64,000 bases of DNA from Agapetus fuscipes (taxonomy: Eukaryota > Arthropoda > Insecta > Trichoptera > Glossosomatidae): contig OX637353.1 in NCBI GenBank assembly GCA_951799405.1, positions 248,001 to 312,000 on the forward strand, written 5' to 3'. A model generated the notes under the pieces. The model saw nothing but the letters and a program-made list of their open reading frames with translations, did not search any database and was not told the DNA's origin. The position numbers and the translations under genes are program-made. Below, piece by piece: positions 44,126 through 54,931 of the stretch (positions within the stretch are counted from its first letter, which is position 1; every line of letters starts with the position of its first letter).

Positions 44126-44190
44126 ATATGAGTTTTTAATTTTAATGTATCTTTGGAACTTAGATTCTAGAATCTAGATTATTATATATG
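44126..44190 (+). repeat. Family-T repeat, right part
   Basis: ATATGAGTTTTTAATTTTAA then TATCTTTGGAACTTAGATTC. Confidence 0.75.
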
Positions 44191-44459
44191 GTCATTGAAC
44201 CCTTTTGTATGCAAACTAGAACTTTGTATGGTGGGTAAGCTTTTTAGCTATATTTTGAAAACATAACGACTGAATATTATTGGTATTTTTAAAATTTTAA
44301 GAATCGCAGCCTTTTATCTAATTTTAACCCTTTACCCACTACCAAGAAAATTGCTAATACATTTTGTATGGAAAATTTTCACTTTGTATAATTCATTTTT
44401 GGGAAAAAATAATGATGGCAATATATTCATTATAATTATTTATTCACATTTGTAGAAGA

Positions 44460-45180
44460 TAATTTTTTTATTAACCCTCTAACTGCCGAGAATTTCTCAT
44501 TTTTTTTTCTTTTGTATGGCAACTCCCTTAACTGAGATTATGATGAAGCAATGAGTATTATTGGTAGATAGAATTTTTTTATTAACGAATTCACAGAAAA
44601 TTTAAGAAAAACCGTAGGAGCCGTTTTTGAGAAAATCGCATTAAAAATTTTCAGCTCTTTGGAAGCCATCTTGAATTTTCAAAAAAATAAAAAATCTTCC
44701 CTTATAAATTATAATGATAAACTTGTTTTTTCTATTCAATCTAAAACAAATTAAAATATCTTGCATTTTAATAGGTTTTTTTTATATTTTCGATTTAAAA
44801 TTTGAGGTCGTATAAACGGTGATTTATAATAAATTTTTTTTCAAATTGTGTAGAAATTTATGTTGTTTATAGTATTAAAGAACATTATATTTTTATTAAC
44901 CCCTTGACTTTCGAGAAAATCACAATTGTTTGTTTTTTTTATAATATGGCAGCCCATAGACACAGATTAGCAAGAGTGTTGTCATAACTAATTTATTAAG
45001 TTAAAAATTGATTTGTGGCAACTCTGAAAATTAAAAAAAAATCTTGGAGCCGTTTTTGAGAAAAGTGAAATTTAATGTTTTTTTTTGTATGGCAGCCATC
45101 TTGATTTGACATCTTGACATCTATTCATACTTAATACATGTCCAAAAAAGCTGAAGTAGCCAAAATTTGGTATCTGTAGG
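44460..45180 (-). repeat. Dispersed repeat (inverted relative of 34540-35068)
   Basis: GGTCGTATAAACGGTGATTT and AGATTAGCAAGAGTGTTG are reverse complements of blocks at 34640-34800. Two units share GGAGCCGTTTTTGAGAAAA (44628, 45045). Confidence 0.6.
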
Positions 45181-45201
45181 TCTTATACTTTGGAAAGTGA
45201 C

Positions 45202-45244
45202 ACACATACACACACACATACACACATACACACACACACACACA

Positions 45245-45298
<54 letters not shown>
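45202..45298 (+). repeat. (CA)n microsatellite
   Basis: Nearly 50 CA units with a few TA interruptions, directly after the dispersed repeat. Confidence 0.97.
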
Positions 45299-45300
<2 letters not shown>

Positions 45301-45839
45301 GACGGACGTTTTTTAAAGATAGTGTTTTTGGCATGTCCTGCACCAGGACAACTCATTTCCGTGAAAACCTCCAAAACAAATTGTCACACCAAATCAATAC
45401 TTTCTTTATAGCCTTCAGCTATAGCAAGAAAGTAAAAATGGAAACTTCTAAATTAAAAATCGTGCTGCAACAAAAAGAGGTTTTTAACAAAGTGTTCTCT
45501 GTTTGTGTATTCAATTGAGTGAGAAAGTCATGTGAAGACCATAGATTCAATATTTAGAATCATTTTCTTTCAGTGAACCAACCGAACCATACAGTTATTG
45601 CATACTTGACAAATCTTACAGATTTTGGCACAAATAACTTACATGTCTTTGGTTAATCAAAACAAATATAAGAAAATAAATAAATAAATAAGTTTTTCAA
45701 AGCAGGAATAAAAAATATTAATTAGCAAGTGGTTGTGTAAATTAATCATTAAGCTGATTCCAGGGATTTATAAACAAGAGCGTTCACAACACTGGCGCAG
45801 CAACTGGCCAGAACATCAGTTCAACATTCAGTTAGACAC

Positions 45840-46170
45840 CAAAACTCGCCGCCGAAGGACGAATATTTCGCCCTTTAGTTAGCTGTGCATCGACACGAGA
45901 GTCAGCTTTTTGTTCGCCCCCGCCGAAGACCGACATTGTTCGCCTTTAGTTGATTCTACAACAACGTCAGAGTAAGACATAGATACTCGTCACCGTAGGT
46001 CGATATAATTCGATCCAGCTAACTCACCGCACCGCGATCGTGTAACAAGATAGTTCGTTACGCACATATAGTTACCCTGCATAGTTAACCCCGCACTTGC
46101 CGAAAGGAAGAAGACATCTACTTCGCCATCGCTGGATTTGCCTTCTGGAACGAAAGAAGCTCCAGGTAAG
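45840..46170 (+). other. GC-richer stretch with three diverged motif copies and a donor-like site
   Basis: GCCGCCGAAGGACGAATATT, CCGCCGAAGACCGACATTGT and CACCGTAGGTCGATATAATT are three diverged copies about 70 bp apart. CTCCAG/GTAAGT at about 46163 is a strong splice-donor match. Could be a 5' UTR exon or the 5' region of a retroelement; no coding frame is recognised. Confidence 0.35.
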
Positions 46171-46179
46171 TCCCTGCAG

Positions 46180-46919
46180 TTACCTTTTGATTTTGTTGGC
46201 GTAACCAGAAACCTGCCCCTTGGGAAAAGCAGAAATCCTAGAGATTGAACCTCCGTGTGGATACAGGAAATCCAACATACAGTCCATTCATCCAAAACCT
46301 ATCAGCAAGCATATTTTTCTCCCCTCGGTATATCTGTACAACCAAAACCGTCTCACGAAATTAAAGTTTTCATTTTTTTATGAAAATGTTTTTTTTTTTT
46401 TTTTAAATTCTAGAGATACTTAGTGTTATAATTATGTTAAAATTAAAAAAATAAATGTTTATATATATTCATATATTATTTTTAAGAATTTGTGAAAATT
46501 TAATTTGTTTCATTTTCATAAAAAAATTAAAACTTTAATTTCGTAAAAAAACTATAAATATAGATATTAATAAATAATAAGTAATTTTAATTCAATCAAT
46601 TTTTTTATGTATAACAAAATATTTACTTATAATTAAATTTCATTATATGAATATTACATTCATTCCATAAAAAGAGAAGATACTGGTGAAAGTGAACCAA
46701 TTATTGCATAATAATGGATTGTTAACTTCCAAGTCAAGGAACCATAATAATTATTAAACAAAACCTTAAAACTAATGTCCCTTTTCTCAAAATCTGAATA
46801 TATTTGAAACAATATTGTGCAAATTTTCTACAGTAGGTACGTGAATTAGTCATCAACTGTATAAACTTGAAATTTTAAAGCACACCTCTTTTAATATATA
46901 TGTAAATGAATCAACAATT
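46180..46919. other. No recognisable gene
   Basis: AT-rich; nothing recognised. Confidence 0.5.
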
Positions 46920-47255
46920 TCTAGCGCTATCATATAATAGTGGTTGATTTGCAATGTTGGCGGCTAAGGCATTTAGTTTTAAGTGTAACCTTAATTTGAA
47001 TTCTGATTATAAATATAGCATCTTGGTTGTTTGCTTAAGTTATTTTTTGTACATCATTTATAATTTTGTGTGCTTTTTGACTGATAGGTTGATATGAGAC
47101 TGATCCCCCATGCTGTAAAAATTGGTTTCTTTTTGCCAATGCCACCCCGGTTTCAGAGAAAGGTGGCAGGAATTGCATGGTTTATGTTCAGTTGAGGTTA
47201 TTTTTTATTTGTATGTACACATGCAGAATGTGTAGGCTCGAACCTACATGTGCCT
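46920..47255 (+). mobile_element. LINE 3' UTR and family-T tail, left part
   Basis: TTGATTTGCAATGTTGGCGG is the ORF end of the family-T LINE, followed by 3' UTR and TGATAGGTTGATATGAGACT on. Interrupted at 47256 by a solo LTR. Confidence 0.78.
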
Positions 47256-47893
47256 TGTTATATTATTTTAAAATAACATATAAAAATTAATCTCGAAGTA
47301 AACAGTGTGTTTTGTGGGCCGAACGGAGCCGAACGGTCATGGAAGCGGCCGAACTGTGCCGTGTGACCTAATGGGGCCATCTCTCATCAGTTCTCGGCAA
47401 GATCTGAACAGAGTCGCACGTCGGCGACCAAGCACCAAACGGTGCAAGAGGTAGCATCACCATGGAGCTCCCTCCTCCCCATCTACTTGGATTTCCTGCC
47501 AGCAAGGCACCCGCCTTGTGGACCAGAGGCATAGGAGCGCCCACCCAGGGGCTCCAATGTGTGGAGGCGTCCGCCTCGTGAGCCGCCGCTAGCTTGGGGC
47601 GCTGCCCCAGGCCTTCAGTTCGGAACTCCAGTCAACAGAGTAGGGAGTGTTTTAGTGACAAGTTACAGGTCTGTCCATTCCCTTGTTTCCCCCTTTTTCC
47701 CCCATATAACTAAAGTAAATACACCCTTACTTGTTTATGTTAAACTTATCTTTTAATATAACAACCTTCCCAAAATACAAGTAAGCAACACAAGGAAAGA
47801 ACCCCACGCCCTGAGAGTGATTCTGATGATAGCTAGCCGGAGTAAGTATCCTGTAGGTACATCCTGGTGATACCTTCCATTTAAAACATAACA
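47256..47893. mobile_element. Solo LTR, 638 bp (family LTR-B)
   Basis: TGTTAT at one end and ATAACA at the other, with exact 4-bp duplication GCCT (47252-47255, 47894-47897). Sits inside a family-T copy whose order is restored by removing it. Interior GC-rich (for example 47340-47600), unlike the surroundings. No other copy in the window; orientation not determined. Confidence 0.82.
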
Positions 47894-47897
47894 GCCT

Positions 47898-47960
47898 CTC
47901 TGTGGGCATGCATTTAATATGCACCTTAAATGTTAAAATATCTTTGCATCTTAGTATATA
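47898..47960 (+). repeat. Family-T repeat, right part
   Basis: CTCTGTGGGCATGCATTTAA to TATCTTTGCATCTTAG. Confidence 0.8.
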
Positions 47961-47964
47961 AATT

Positions 47965-48744
47965 GATTATTATAGATTCCTTTGGTTCAAGTTATGTGCT
48001 TTCAATTATAATTTACCTGTGAATTCAGTACGTCGATTATAAAACGTTGCGTAAACTCACCTATATTTTGTGAAAATCGAAAAAATGGATGAAAACCAAA
48101 TCACTCACTACAAGTGCCGTCGTATATTCCATACATTTTCGATTTTCGTAATCGAGGGGAGTTTGTGTTAAGATTTATGACGGAGTAATAAGCTACAAGT
48201 TTTAGTGTTACAGTGTTTTATTAAATTAAATTACAATAAATAAACACGCTTTAAATTATTTCTCGTTAGTGCACTCACAATCGAGTCAGAGATGTTCAGA
48301 GATGATTTTCAGCAAAGTAGAGCTTTATACTAAATTATTGCAGGTCAAAATGGCTTCAAAAATAAGCTTTCTATTATCTCTTTGTTTTGGGAATATTGCT
48401 GCCAAGATAAAAAAAATAAAAATAGAAAGCGCATATTGAGCGTGAACTCTAGGCAGTGGATTTTCCGTTGGCAGTTCTTACCCACTGATAATATTCCACC
48501 ATGGTTGGAATAACATATTGTATAATCTGTGTATAATAATAACAAGATAATCAAATGAGAAAGACACACCAAACTTATTTTCCAAAAATTAAAATAATTT
48601 GAGTTTAAGAAAAAAACTGTATTAATATGGATGAATTAGCTGTTATATGAACACATTTTCACCTATCTGTAGTAATTACTGCTGATTTGTGTGAAATTGG
48701 AGTAAAAGGACAAAAATCCAAACAAATAATAAGTTTTACTTCTT
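47965..48744. other. No gene; imperfect fold-back at 48050-48175
   Basis: AAACTCACC, AAAATCGAAAA and ATGG pair imperfectly with CCAT, TTTTCGATTTT and GGGGAGTTTG. Otherwise unassigned. Confidence 0.4.
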
Positions 48745-48955
48745 GAATCTACAAAGGTATATTAAATTAAAAAGTCATATTACATGCATTACCACAAGCA
48801 GACGCGTATAAGTTCGCGCTTTTACATGCCGCATGTGGAACTACAACATAAAAACCCAAATATCAAGTGAAACCGAAGTGACAATGGCAAAGTGTACCAT
48901 TTTTGTCAGTATGGGTGGCCATCCTCATACAATCCTATAAGTCAAGGAATCACAC
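48745..48955 (-). repeat. Family-T repeat (with internal deletion)
   Basis: TACAAAGGTATATTAAATTA to CCTATAAGTCAAGGA; lacks the block holding the first half of CCCTGTTTCAGGG. Confidence 0.8.
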
Positions 48956-48959
48956 TTAA

Positions 48960-49366
48960 TAGCTTAAAACTCACTGCACAAAAAAATGATAAAAATTAGA
49001 TAAATATCGTTAAAAATATATAGGTGCCTGCGTGTTTTTGTGATTGTCTGTGTAGACGTATTTGATACTTTGAACTGTTGATACTTCTGATACTCTCTGG
49101 AAATATCTTTTTTAGAGGCGTCTACTTAATTCAGGAACACGCGAAATTAGGTCTTGGTCACACATAAATAGGCTGTAGTATTATGAAGCAGGCAGTGATC
49201 GATTAAAGCTCTAGCCATGAAACCGAAAAATACAAGAGTTGAAGAGTGAGCCATCTTATGTAATCAACTTCTTAAAAACAATGTACAGTGAAATAAATAT
49301 AACCGCAATATTATGAAAAGTGAATCCGAGATAAGATCATAACGATATAAAAAAAAGTAACAGTTG
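48960..49366. other. No recognisable gene
   Basis: AT-rich flank of the BEL element. Confidence 0.5.
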
Positions 49367-49371
49367 ACAGA

Positions 49372-49778
49372 TGATAACGCCAAGTTTGACGCTATCATGT
49401 GGTAATGCGAGGGGGAGGATTTGAGATCGCAAACTGGTTCTCGATTATCGCGATCGGACGAACTGCCCAACAAATCAGTCTAGGCAGCCAACCAATGGAG
49501 CAAGGGGGAAGGAATCACGGAATCAAATGGTCTGGACTCACCTTATCTCCAATGGATGCCTCTTTCGCGGAGCACTGGTCGCGTTTTTGTGTGTGGTTTC
49601 TCCTTCGTTCGCGCGCGGTGTACACTGCGATGGACACGTCTATCCAAGGCCGCGTATGAAGAAGTACTGGCTGGAGACAGGTGATTGGGCAAATCGGATA
49701 GGTCAGATTATAGGCACAAGGACAAGGATTTTATGGCCAGCTACCCATAACAAACCTACCTAACAGTTCGCCCAAACA
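49372..49778 (-). repeat. BEL/Pao element 3' LTR
   Basis: Minus strand from TGTTTGGGCGAACTGTTAGG to GGCGTTATCA, 407 bp. Nearly identical to 54531-54926 except for about 65 bases at its 3' (left) end. The 5-bp duplication ACAGA is at 49367-49371. Just internal to it lies a purine-rich tract on the minus strand (GCTGGGGGG, plus 49779-49790), the expected primer for plus-strand synthesis. Confidence 0.95.
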
Positions 49779-49899
49779 TGCCCCCCAGCTTGAGAGGACG
49801 TAGTCCTTTCAAAACAATGATTTATTTATTTATTTGTTTATTATTATAACTTAAATCTACTTAATTTAGCGAGTGGACTGTATATTATTTATTGTACTA

Positions 49900-52800
49900 T
49901 TATTGATTTGGCAACGGACAAACCTTATAACAAGTGTTACATAATTGGACGCGTTTACGCACAATATTTCTAGCCGACGAAATCCAGAAATTTTGTCGCA
50001 AAAGGGACATAAGTAACTGAGGTCCAGAATGCAAGAATTTTCTATGATAGTAATCAATGATTAAATTCAACATATGACCGCGACCTGGTAAAACTATTGG
50101 ATGTTTACTGTCATAAGCTAAGTCAGCGTTTACAAGTCTCCCTCCTACTCGTAACAACCCATCGGCGTCGATAAAGGCATTAAGCTTACGAAATGCAGGA
50201 GATAAGACTTTACCGGCTTTCGCGTTTTTAATTTCGTTCGAAAAATGATGATTTTGTAAGTCTTTTATAATTACGATTTCTGCAAACCGTAGGTGAGAGA
50301 CTTCAAATTTTGATGACAATCTTTTTATAAAACGAAGTATGTAAATAACAACTCTTAACAATTTACTCCAGGAAGAGATTCGTTCAGCGAGTGAACCTAA
50401 TAAAGTTGGTTGCTTGGGTAAGTTATCCATTACAGTCATAACTTTTATTTTTTGTTCCGGCGGGTTTTCAATAGTATTTGGATCAAATTTACAAAAATTC
50501 CATTCTTCAATCGGTGAGCGCGCGAAGGCAGGGCCTTTAAACCAGAGCGGGTGGTCAATTAATTGTGCGGGAGTCAGACCGCGTGAGAGACAATCCGCGG
50601 GATTGTCTTTCCCGGCAATATGATAAAACTGACTTGGAGGTATATTATCCTGAATTATAGTTACTCTATTCGCGATGAAAGTCTGCCAGCGGGATGGGTG
50701 TGAATGAACCCAAGCGAGTGCCGCTGTACTATCAGAAAAGGCGTATACATTATTAATTTGGCAGCGAGTTGAATATGTATCAATGACTACACGCATTAAT
50801 TTTGACAATATCAATATTCCCGATAATTCAAGTCTTGCTAAAGATATTGTACGACTTGGAGCTACTCGCGACTTAGCACAAGCTAAACTTATTTCTCCGC
50901 GTTTACTTGGAGGATTATATACATGAATATATATCACCGCTCCATATGCTCTCTCACTTGCGTCCGCGAATCCCAATAGGGATATAATCGACTCCTGCGT
51001 TACACCTGTATGACGTGGCAGCTGAATACTTTGAAGGAGTGGGAGTTCCGATTCATAATTTTCCCAAGTTGAAATTATACTCTGAGGAGGACAATCGTCC
51101 CAATCGATTTTATGTTCCCAGAGAAATTTAATCATTAATTTAGCTGTTACAATCACGGGTGCTACAAACCCCATCAAATCCCAGAAGCGCGCAATTGTCG
51201 ACAGAATATTTCGTTTTGTACATTTACGAAATTTGTTAGTGACACTAAAGGTAAAAACATCTTTTCCAGGCAACCAATGCAAACCAAGGATGGTACATTG
51301 ATCTTCTGAACTGAACTCTACAGCTTCAGAAATGCGACAAGCTGAGGGAATGCCTCCCATGACTGATGGTGAATTACTCGAGAACTTCACTAATTCAAAA
51401 CCGCCCGCAAGAAATAATTCAATCAATTGGTTTGAAAGTGCGATAGCCTCTTCATCATTTAAACAGCTAGAAACCAAATCATCCATGTAAATATCTCTCT
51501 CTGCTACAAGTGCCGCTAATGGAAAACGTGTTCGCTCATCATCAATTAAACGACGAACGGTACGCATTGCAAGGTATGGGCTGCACTTTAAGCCAAATGG
51601 TACGCGTGTAAATTCAAAAAGCTGAAGTGGATCATTTTTATCAAACCGATATAAAACTCTCTGATAGCATCTATGCTCTTTATTTACCAGAATTTGCATA
51701 TACATTTTACGTATGTCCGCGCTTAGAGCAACTGGAAACAAGCGAAAGTGTAATATTATTTTAAATATATCATTTTGAAGATTTCTACCCGTATGTAGAA
51801 CATCATTCAGCGATAATCCTGATGTAGTTTTCATACTAGCATCTATTACTGCGCGAACCTTAGTTGTGGATTTATTTTCACGTATCGCTGCATGATGCGG
51901 GGCTATGTATTGCAAGCTCAAGCATTGATCCGAATTTATATTTACAGAATTCAAATACTCTTCTTGTATATGCTTTTTTATATTAAGGTCGTATTCCAAA
52001 TTTACAGAAGAGTTTGAAAGCAGTTTCCTTTCTAACGCGTAAAATCTCCGCTCTGCCGCTCTCTGAGAGTCACCAAGCTGCCCCAGATCGGTCTTGAAAG
52101 GCAGCATTACGGAAAATCTACCAGTCTCGTCTCGCGTGGTGGTACTAGTATATTTTTCTTCACATACCAGCTCCTCGATTTGTGGAGTGGAGACGTCCGG
52201 TACGTCCTCCAACTCCAAGATATTTTTCATTTCAATTTCAATTGTTGAAAAGAAACAATAATCTGTTTTGATTGCCGGTAGCACTGGAACTTTCCCTAGT
52301 ATCACATACCCAAATAGGGTATCCAGTGCAACTGGCTCGCCTAAATTTCGTGAGATAGTGTTGTGTTTTATCACACGGGAGAATACATCTGCACCCAGAA
52401 TCATGTCAATTTTTCCGGGAATAAAATATTTTTCATCAGCCAAACGTAATGATTTTAAATATTCTAAATTTTCAATATTAATGTTGGCGACGGGTATTTT
52501 ATCAGTTATTTGATTAACCACCAAAGGCGATAGTTTAAAATTGACCGATTTCTCAACTCTCGAAAGAAGGGTAATTGTTGTCACTCCCTTGATAGGGTTG
52601 ACAATATCCCCTATTCCTGAAACAACTTTGTCTCGCGTCGTCTTTACATCAAGATGAAGTTCTCGACAACAGGAGGCCGTTATTATGTCTCTCTGTGAAG
52701 CACTGTCTAATAAAGCGCGAATAGTGTGTCTTTGACCCCGCTTGTCTAAGATTACACAACAAACAGTTCCTAGTAAAACCGTAGATTCTACCTCACTAGA

Positions 52801-54078
52801 ATTAGGGCCCATAGCACAAAGCGCTAGGGGCTCCGCCTTTTCTTCGGCCGCGGCTTGCAAATTCAAGTTGAAATGCAGGCTAGTATGGTGGGATCGATTA
52901 CAAACGCTGCATCTTCCCTTTGATTTACAATTCTTGAGTTTATGCATCGTACTTAGACAATTGACACATAATTTCTTTGATTTTATAAAATTGTACCTTT
53001 CCCGAGCGTCCAGGATAGTGTATTTCGGACACTGGTACAACTTTGAATGGTTGTTGTCTCCGCACAACAAACATTTGTCAGTATTAACTGTAACAAATGT
53101 TCTAACGTTTTTCTGGGAAGCTGAGGGCTTGCGCGGCATCGCGTTAATTTGATTGTTAATTTTACTGCTTCTACTTCCGTTTGCGCGCTGTAGTATTCGC
53201 GAGTAATTTCTAATGAATTCCACAAATTTTATTGAATCTACTGAGTCTGAAGAATCTTGTATAGAAACTTCAAAAGCCTTAATCGTATCCATGTCAAGTT
53301 TCTTACACGCAATGTGTATGAATATAAAGTCTTCTAGATTCTCCATGTTCAACTGTTTGATTGCAGCAGTTAAACCTGAAAATAGATCAATAAAGTCCTC
53401 CAAGTTTGAGGCAGATGGTTCCTTCACTGCAGGACTATTTAACAATTTCTCTAGATAAGTTGTTGCCAGAACGCGCTTATCGTTGTATTTCTTGACCAAC
53501 GAATTCCATAAAATTGTATAATTTTGAGCAGTTGGCAATAAACCTTGGCAAATGCTTTGAGCTTTTCCTACCAGTTTTCCAACTAAATATTGAATCTTTT
53601 CACCTTCCGTTAGACTGTCATTCTCATGGACCATAGATTTAAAATTTTCATAAAACACCGGCCAATTGTTTACATCTCCGTTGAAGGCACACAGCTCTAA
53701 TCGTGGTAGTTGGATGCTCCTTTTTAAAGGAATATCATTTGCACTTGAGGATTTTGTTGTGTCTTTTAAATTCTCGTAAGTATATTTAATTTCAGCGTAT
53801 AAGTCTTCAAATGAAAGAATTATATTATTATCTGTTGCTTCATCTTCCTCACTTTCTGCAATTAAATCATTTTTTTCTTTCACCAGTAATAAAAATTCTT
53901 TACGCCAGTTGTCAATGCCTGCCGCGTGCACTTTAAATTTACGCAAATAAATTTCTCCCAAATGAATTGAATTAATGGTATCGAAAATGCATTGTGCCCG
54001 TTCCAAGTACGTCTCTATCTCATTCTGGAGGCGCTCCTTACGTCGTTGAAATGCCCGTTTCTCGCGTTCTGACGTCAT
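49900..54078 (-). CDS. BEL/Pao gag-pol polyprotein (integrase core missing)
   Basis: 1392 residues in one frame. About 120-290 is the gag-like DUF1759 region. About 336-405 holds cysteine/histidine knuckles (C-L-L-C-G-D-N-N-H, C-V-N-C, C-S-V-C). About 455-570 is the aspartic protease, with D-S-A-S at 458. Reverse transcriptase has A-D-I-R at about 787 and Y-M-D-D at 864-867. RNase H has G-F-A-D-A-S near 1038 and S-D-S-T-A-A-L-A-W near 1115. The H2C2 zinc-binding segment has H near 1345 and C-N-T-C at 1380-1383. The frame stops 9 residues later, before the integrase D-D-E core that normally follows, so about 1 kb is deleted. Long and unbroken otherwise, which suggests a recent insertion. The start ATG sits 450 bases inside the 5' LTR. 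Confidence 0.95.
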   Translation of the reverse strand: MTSEREKRAFQRRKERLQNEIETYLERAQCIFDTINSIHLGEIYLRKFKVHAAGIDNWRKEFLLLVKEKNDLIAESEEDEATDNNIILSFEDLYAEIKYTYENLKDTTKSSSANDIPLKRSIQLPRLELCAFNGDVNNWPVFYENFKSMVHENDSLTEGEKIQYLVGKLVGKAQSICQGLLPTAQNYTILWNSLVKKYNDKRVLATTYLEKLLNSPAVKEPSASNLEDFIDLFSGLTAAIKQLNMENLEDFIFIHIACKKLDMDTIKAFEVSIQDSSDSVDSIKFVEFIRNYSRILQRANGSRSSKINNQINAMPRKPSASQKNVRTFVTVNTDKCLLCGDNNHSKLYQCPKYTILDARERYNFIKSKKLCVNCLSTMHKLKNCKSKGRCSVCNRSHHTSLHFNLNLQAAAEEKAEPLALCAMGPNSSEVESTVLLGTVCCVILDKRGQRHTIRALLDSASQRDIITASCCRELHLDVKTTRDKVVSGIGDIVNPIKGVTTITLLSRVEKSVNFKLSPLVVNQITDKIPVANINIENLEYLKSLRLADEKYFIPGKIDMILGADVFSRVIKHNTISRNLGEPVALDTLFGYVILGKVPVLPAIKTDYCFFSTIEIEMKNILELEDVPDVSTPQIEELVCEEKYTSTTTRDETGRFSVMLPFKTDLGQLGDSQRAAERRFYALERKLLSNSSVNLEYDLNIKKHIQEEYLNSVNINSDQCLSLQYIAPHHAAIRENKSTTKVRAVIDASMKTTSGLSLNDVLHTGRNLQNDIFKIILHFRLFPVALSADIRKMYMQILVNKEHRCYQRVLYRFDKNDPLQLFEFTRVPFGLKCSPYLAMRTVRRLIDDERTRFPLAALVAERDIYMDDLVSSCLNDEEAIALSNQLIELFLAGGFELVKFSSNSPSVMGGIPSACRISEAVEFSSEDQCTILGLHWLPGKDVFTFSVTNKFRKCTKRNILSTIARFWDLMGFVAPVIVTAKLMIKFLWEHKIDWDDCPPQSIISTWENYESELPLLQSIQLPRHTGVTQESIISLLGFADASERAYGAVIYIHVYNPPSKRGEISLACAKSRVAPSRTISLARLELSGILILSKLMRVVIDTYSTRCQINNVYAFSDSTAALAWVHSHPSRWQTFIANRVTIIQDNIPPSQFYHIAGKDNPADCLSRGLTPAQLIDHPLWFKGPAFARSPIEEWNFCKFDPNTIENPPEQKIKVMTVMDNLPKQPTLLGSLAERISSWSKLLRVVIYILRFIKRLSSKFEVSHLRFAEIVIIKDLQNHHFSNEIKNAKAGKVLSPAFRKLNAFIDADGLLRVGGRLVNADLAYDSKHPIVLPGRGHMLNLIIDYYHRKFLHSGPQLLMSLLRQNFWISSARNIVRKRVQLCNTCYKVCPLPNQ

Positions 54079-54530
54079 GTTTTAAATTTGGCTTTAATAA
54101 ATTAAATTTGATAAATTAATAATAATTTTTACTAATCCCGTACGTACAAGTCCTTATTAATTGAAGTAGCAAAGAAAGAAGAAGGTTATAATAATTTTAT
54201 CAAAATGTAAACAAATAATGTAAACAAAGAAAGTAAACAATGCTAGTACCTAGGTAGTTACTTATACCGCGGGCTTAATTCGAATGTACCTAAAATGCAA
54301 GAGATAGGTATACTTACAAGGCAATTAAAGAATTAACCCGCACTTCGATTCCAAAGCGATAATTATGATAATAATGTATGAACGCGTCACGAATTGCATT
54401 TTTGTAGCAATAAAAATGGCGAATATTTTTTTGAATCCGATTTCAAACTATAAGAATCTGAATTAATATTACGTGAATCTAATTTTTAATTTACGATCCG
54501 GTTCTGTAAGGACCAAAATTATGATTACGC

Positions 54531-54926
54531 CAAGTTTGACGTTATCATAAGGGGGTGCGTGGGGGAGGATTTTAAATCTTACTGGTTCTCGATTATCGCG
54601 ATCGGACGAACTGCCCAACAAATCTGTCTAGGCAGCCAACCAATGGAGCAAGGGGGAAGGAATCACGGAATCAAATGGTCTGGACTCACCTTATCTCCAA
54701 TGGATGCCTCTTTCGCGGAGCACTGGTCGCGTTTTTGTGTGTGGTTTCTCCTTCGTTCGCGCGCGGTGTACACTGCGATGGACACGTCTATCCAAGGCCG
54801 CGTATGAAGAAGTACTGGCTGGAGACAGGTGATTGGGCAAATCGGATAGGTCAGATTATAGGCACAAGGACAAGGATTTTATGGCCAGCTACCCATAACA
54901 AACCTACCTAACAGTTCGCCCAAACA
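54531..54926 (-). repeat. BEL/Pao element 5' LTR
   Basis: 396 bp. Over most of its length it differs from the other LTR by about one base, but the last 65 bases (U5 end) are clearly different. Confidence 0.95.
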
Positions 54927-54931
54927 ACAGA

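Larger units (their letters stand above)
49372..54926 (-). mobile_element. BEL/Pao LTR retrotransposon, whole element
   Basis: Two LTRs, primer-binding-site-like sequence next to the right LTR (minus strand TTGGTCCTTACAGAACCGG at about 54507-54526), one long gag-pol frame, purine tract, and exact 5-bp target duplication ACAGA (49367-49371, 54927-54931). At 5555 bp it lacks the integrase catalytic core, so it cannot be fully autonomous. Confidence 0.93.

Noticed and set aside
45131..45411. Cysteine/valine and threonine/histidine repeat proteins across the CA microsatellite
   Set aside because: Translations of a simple repeat.
47559..47756. Proline-rich 65-residue frame
   Set aside because: Lies wholly inside the GC-rich solo LTR; no domain.
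52742..53152. 136-residue plus-strand frame
   Set aside because: Antisense shadow of the BEL polyprotein.
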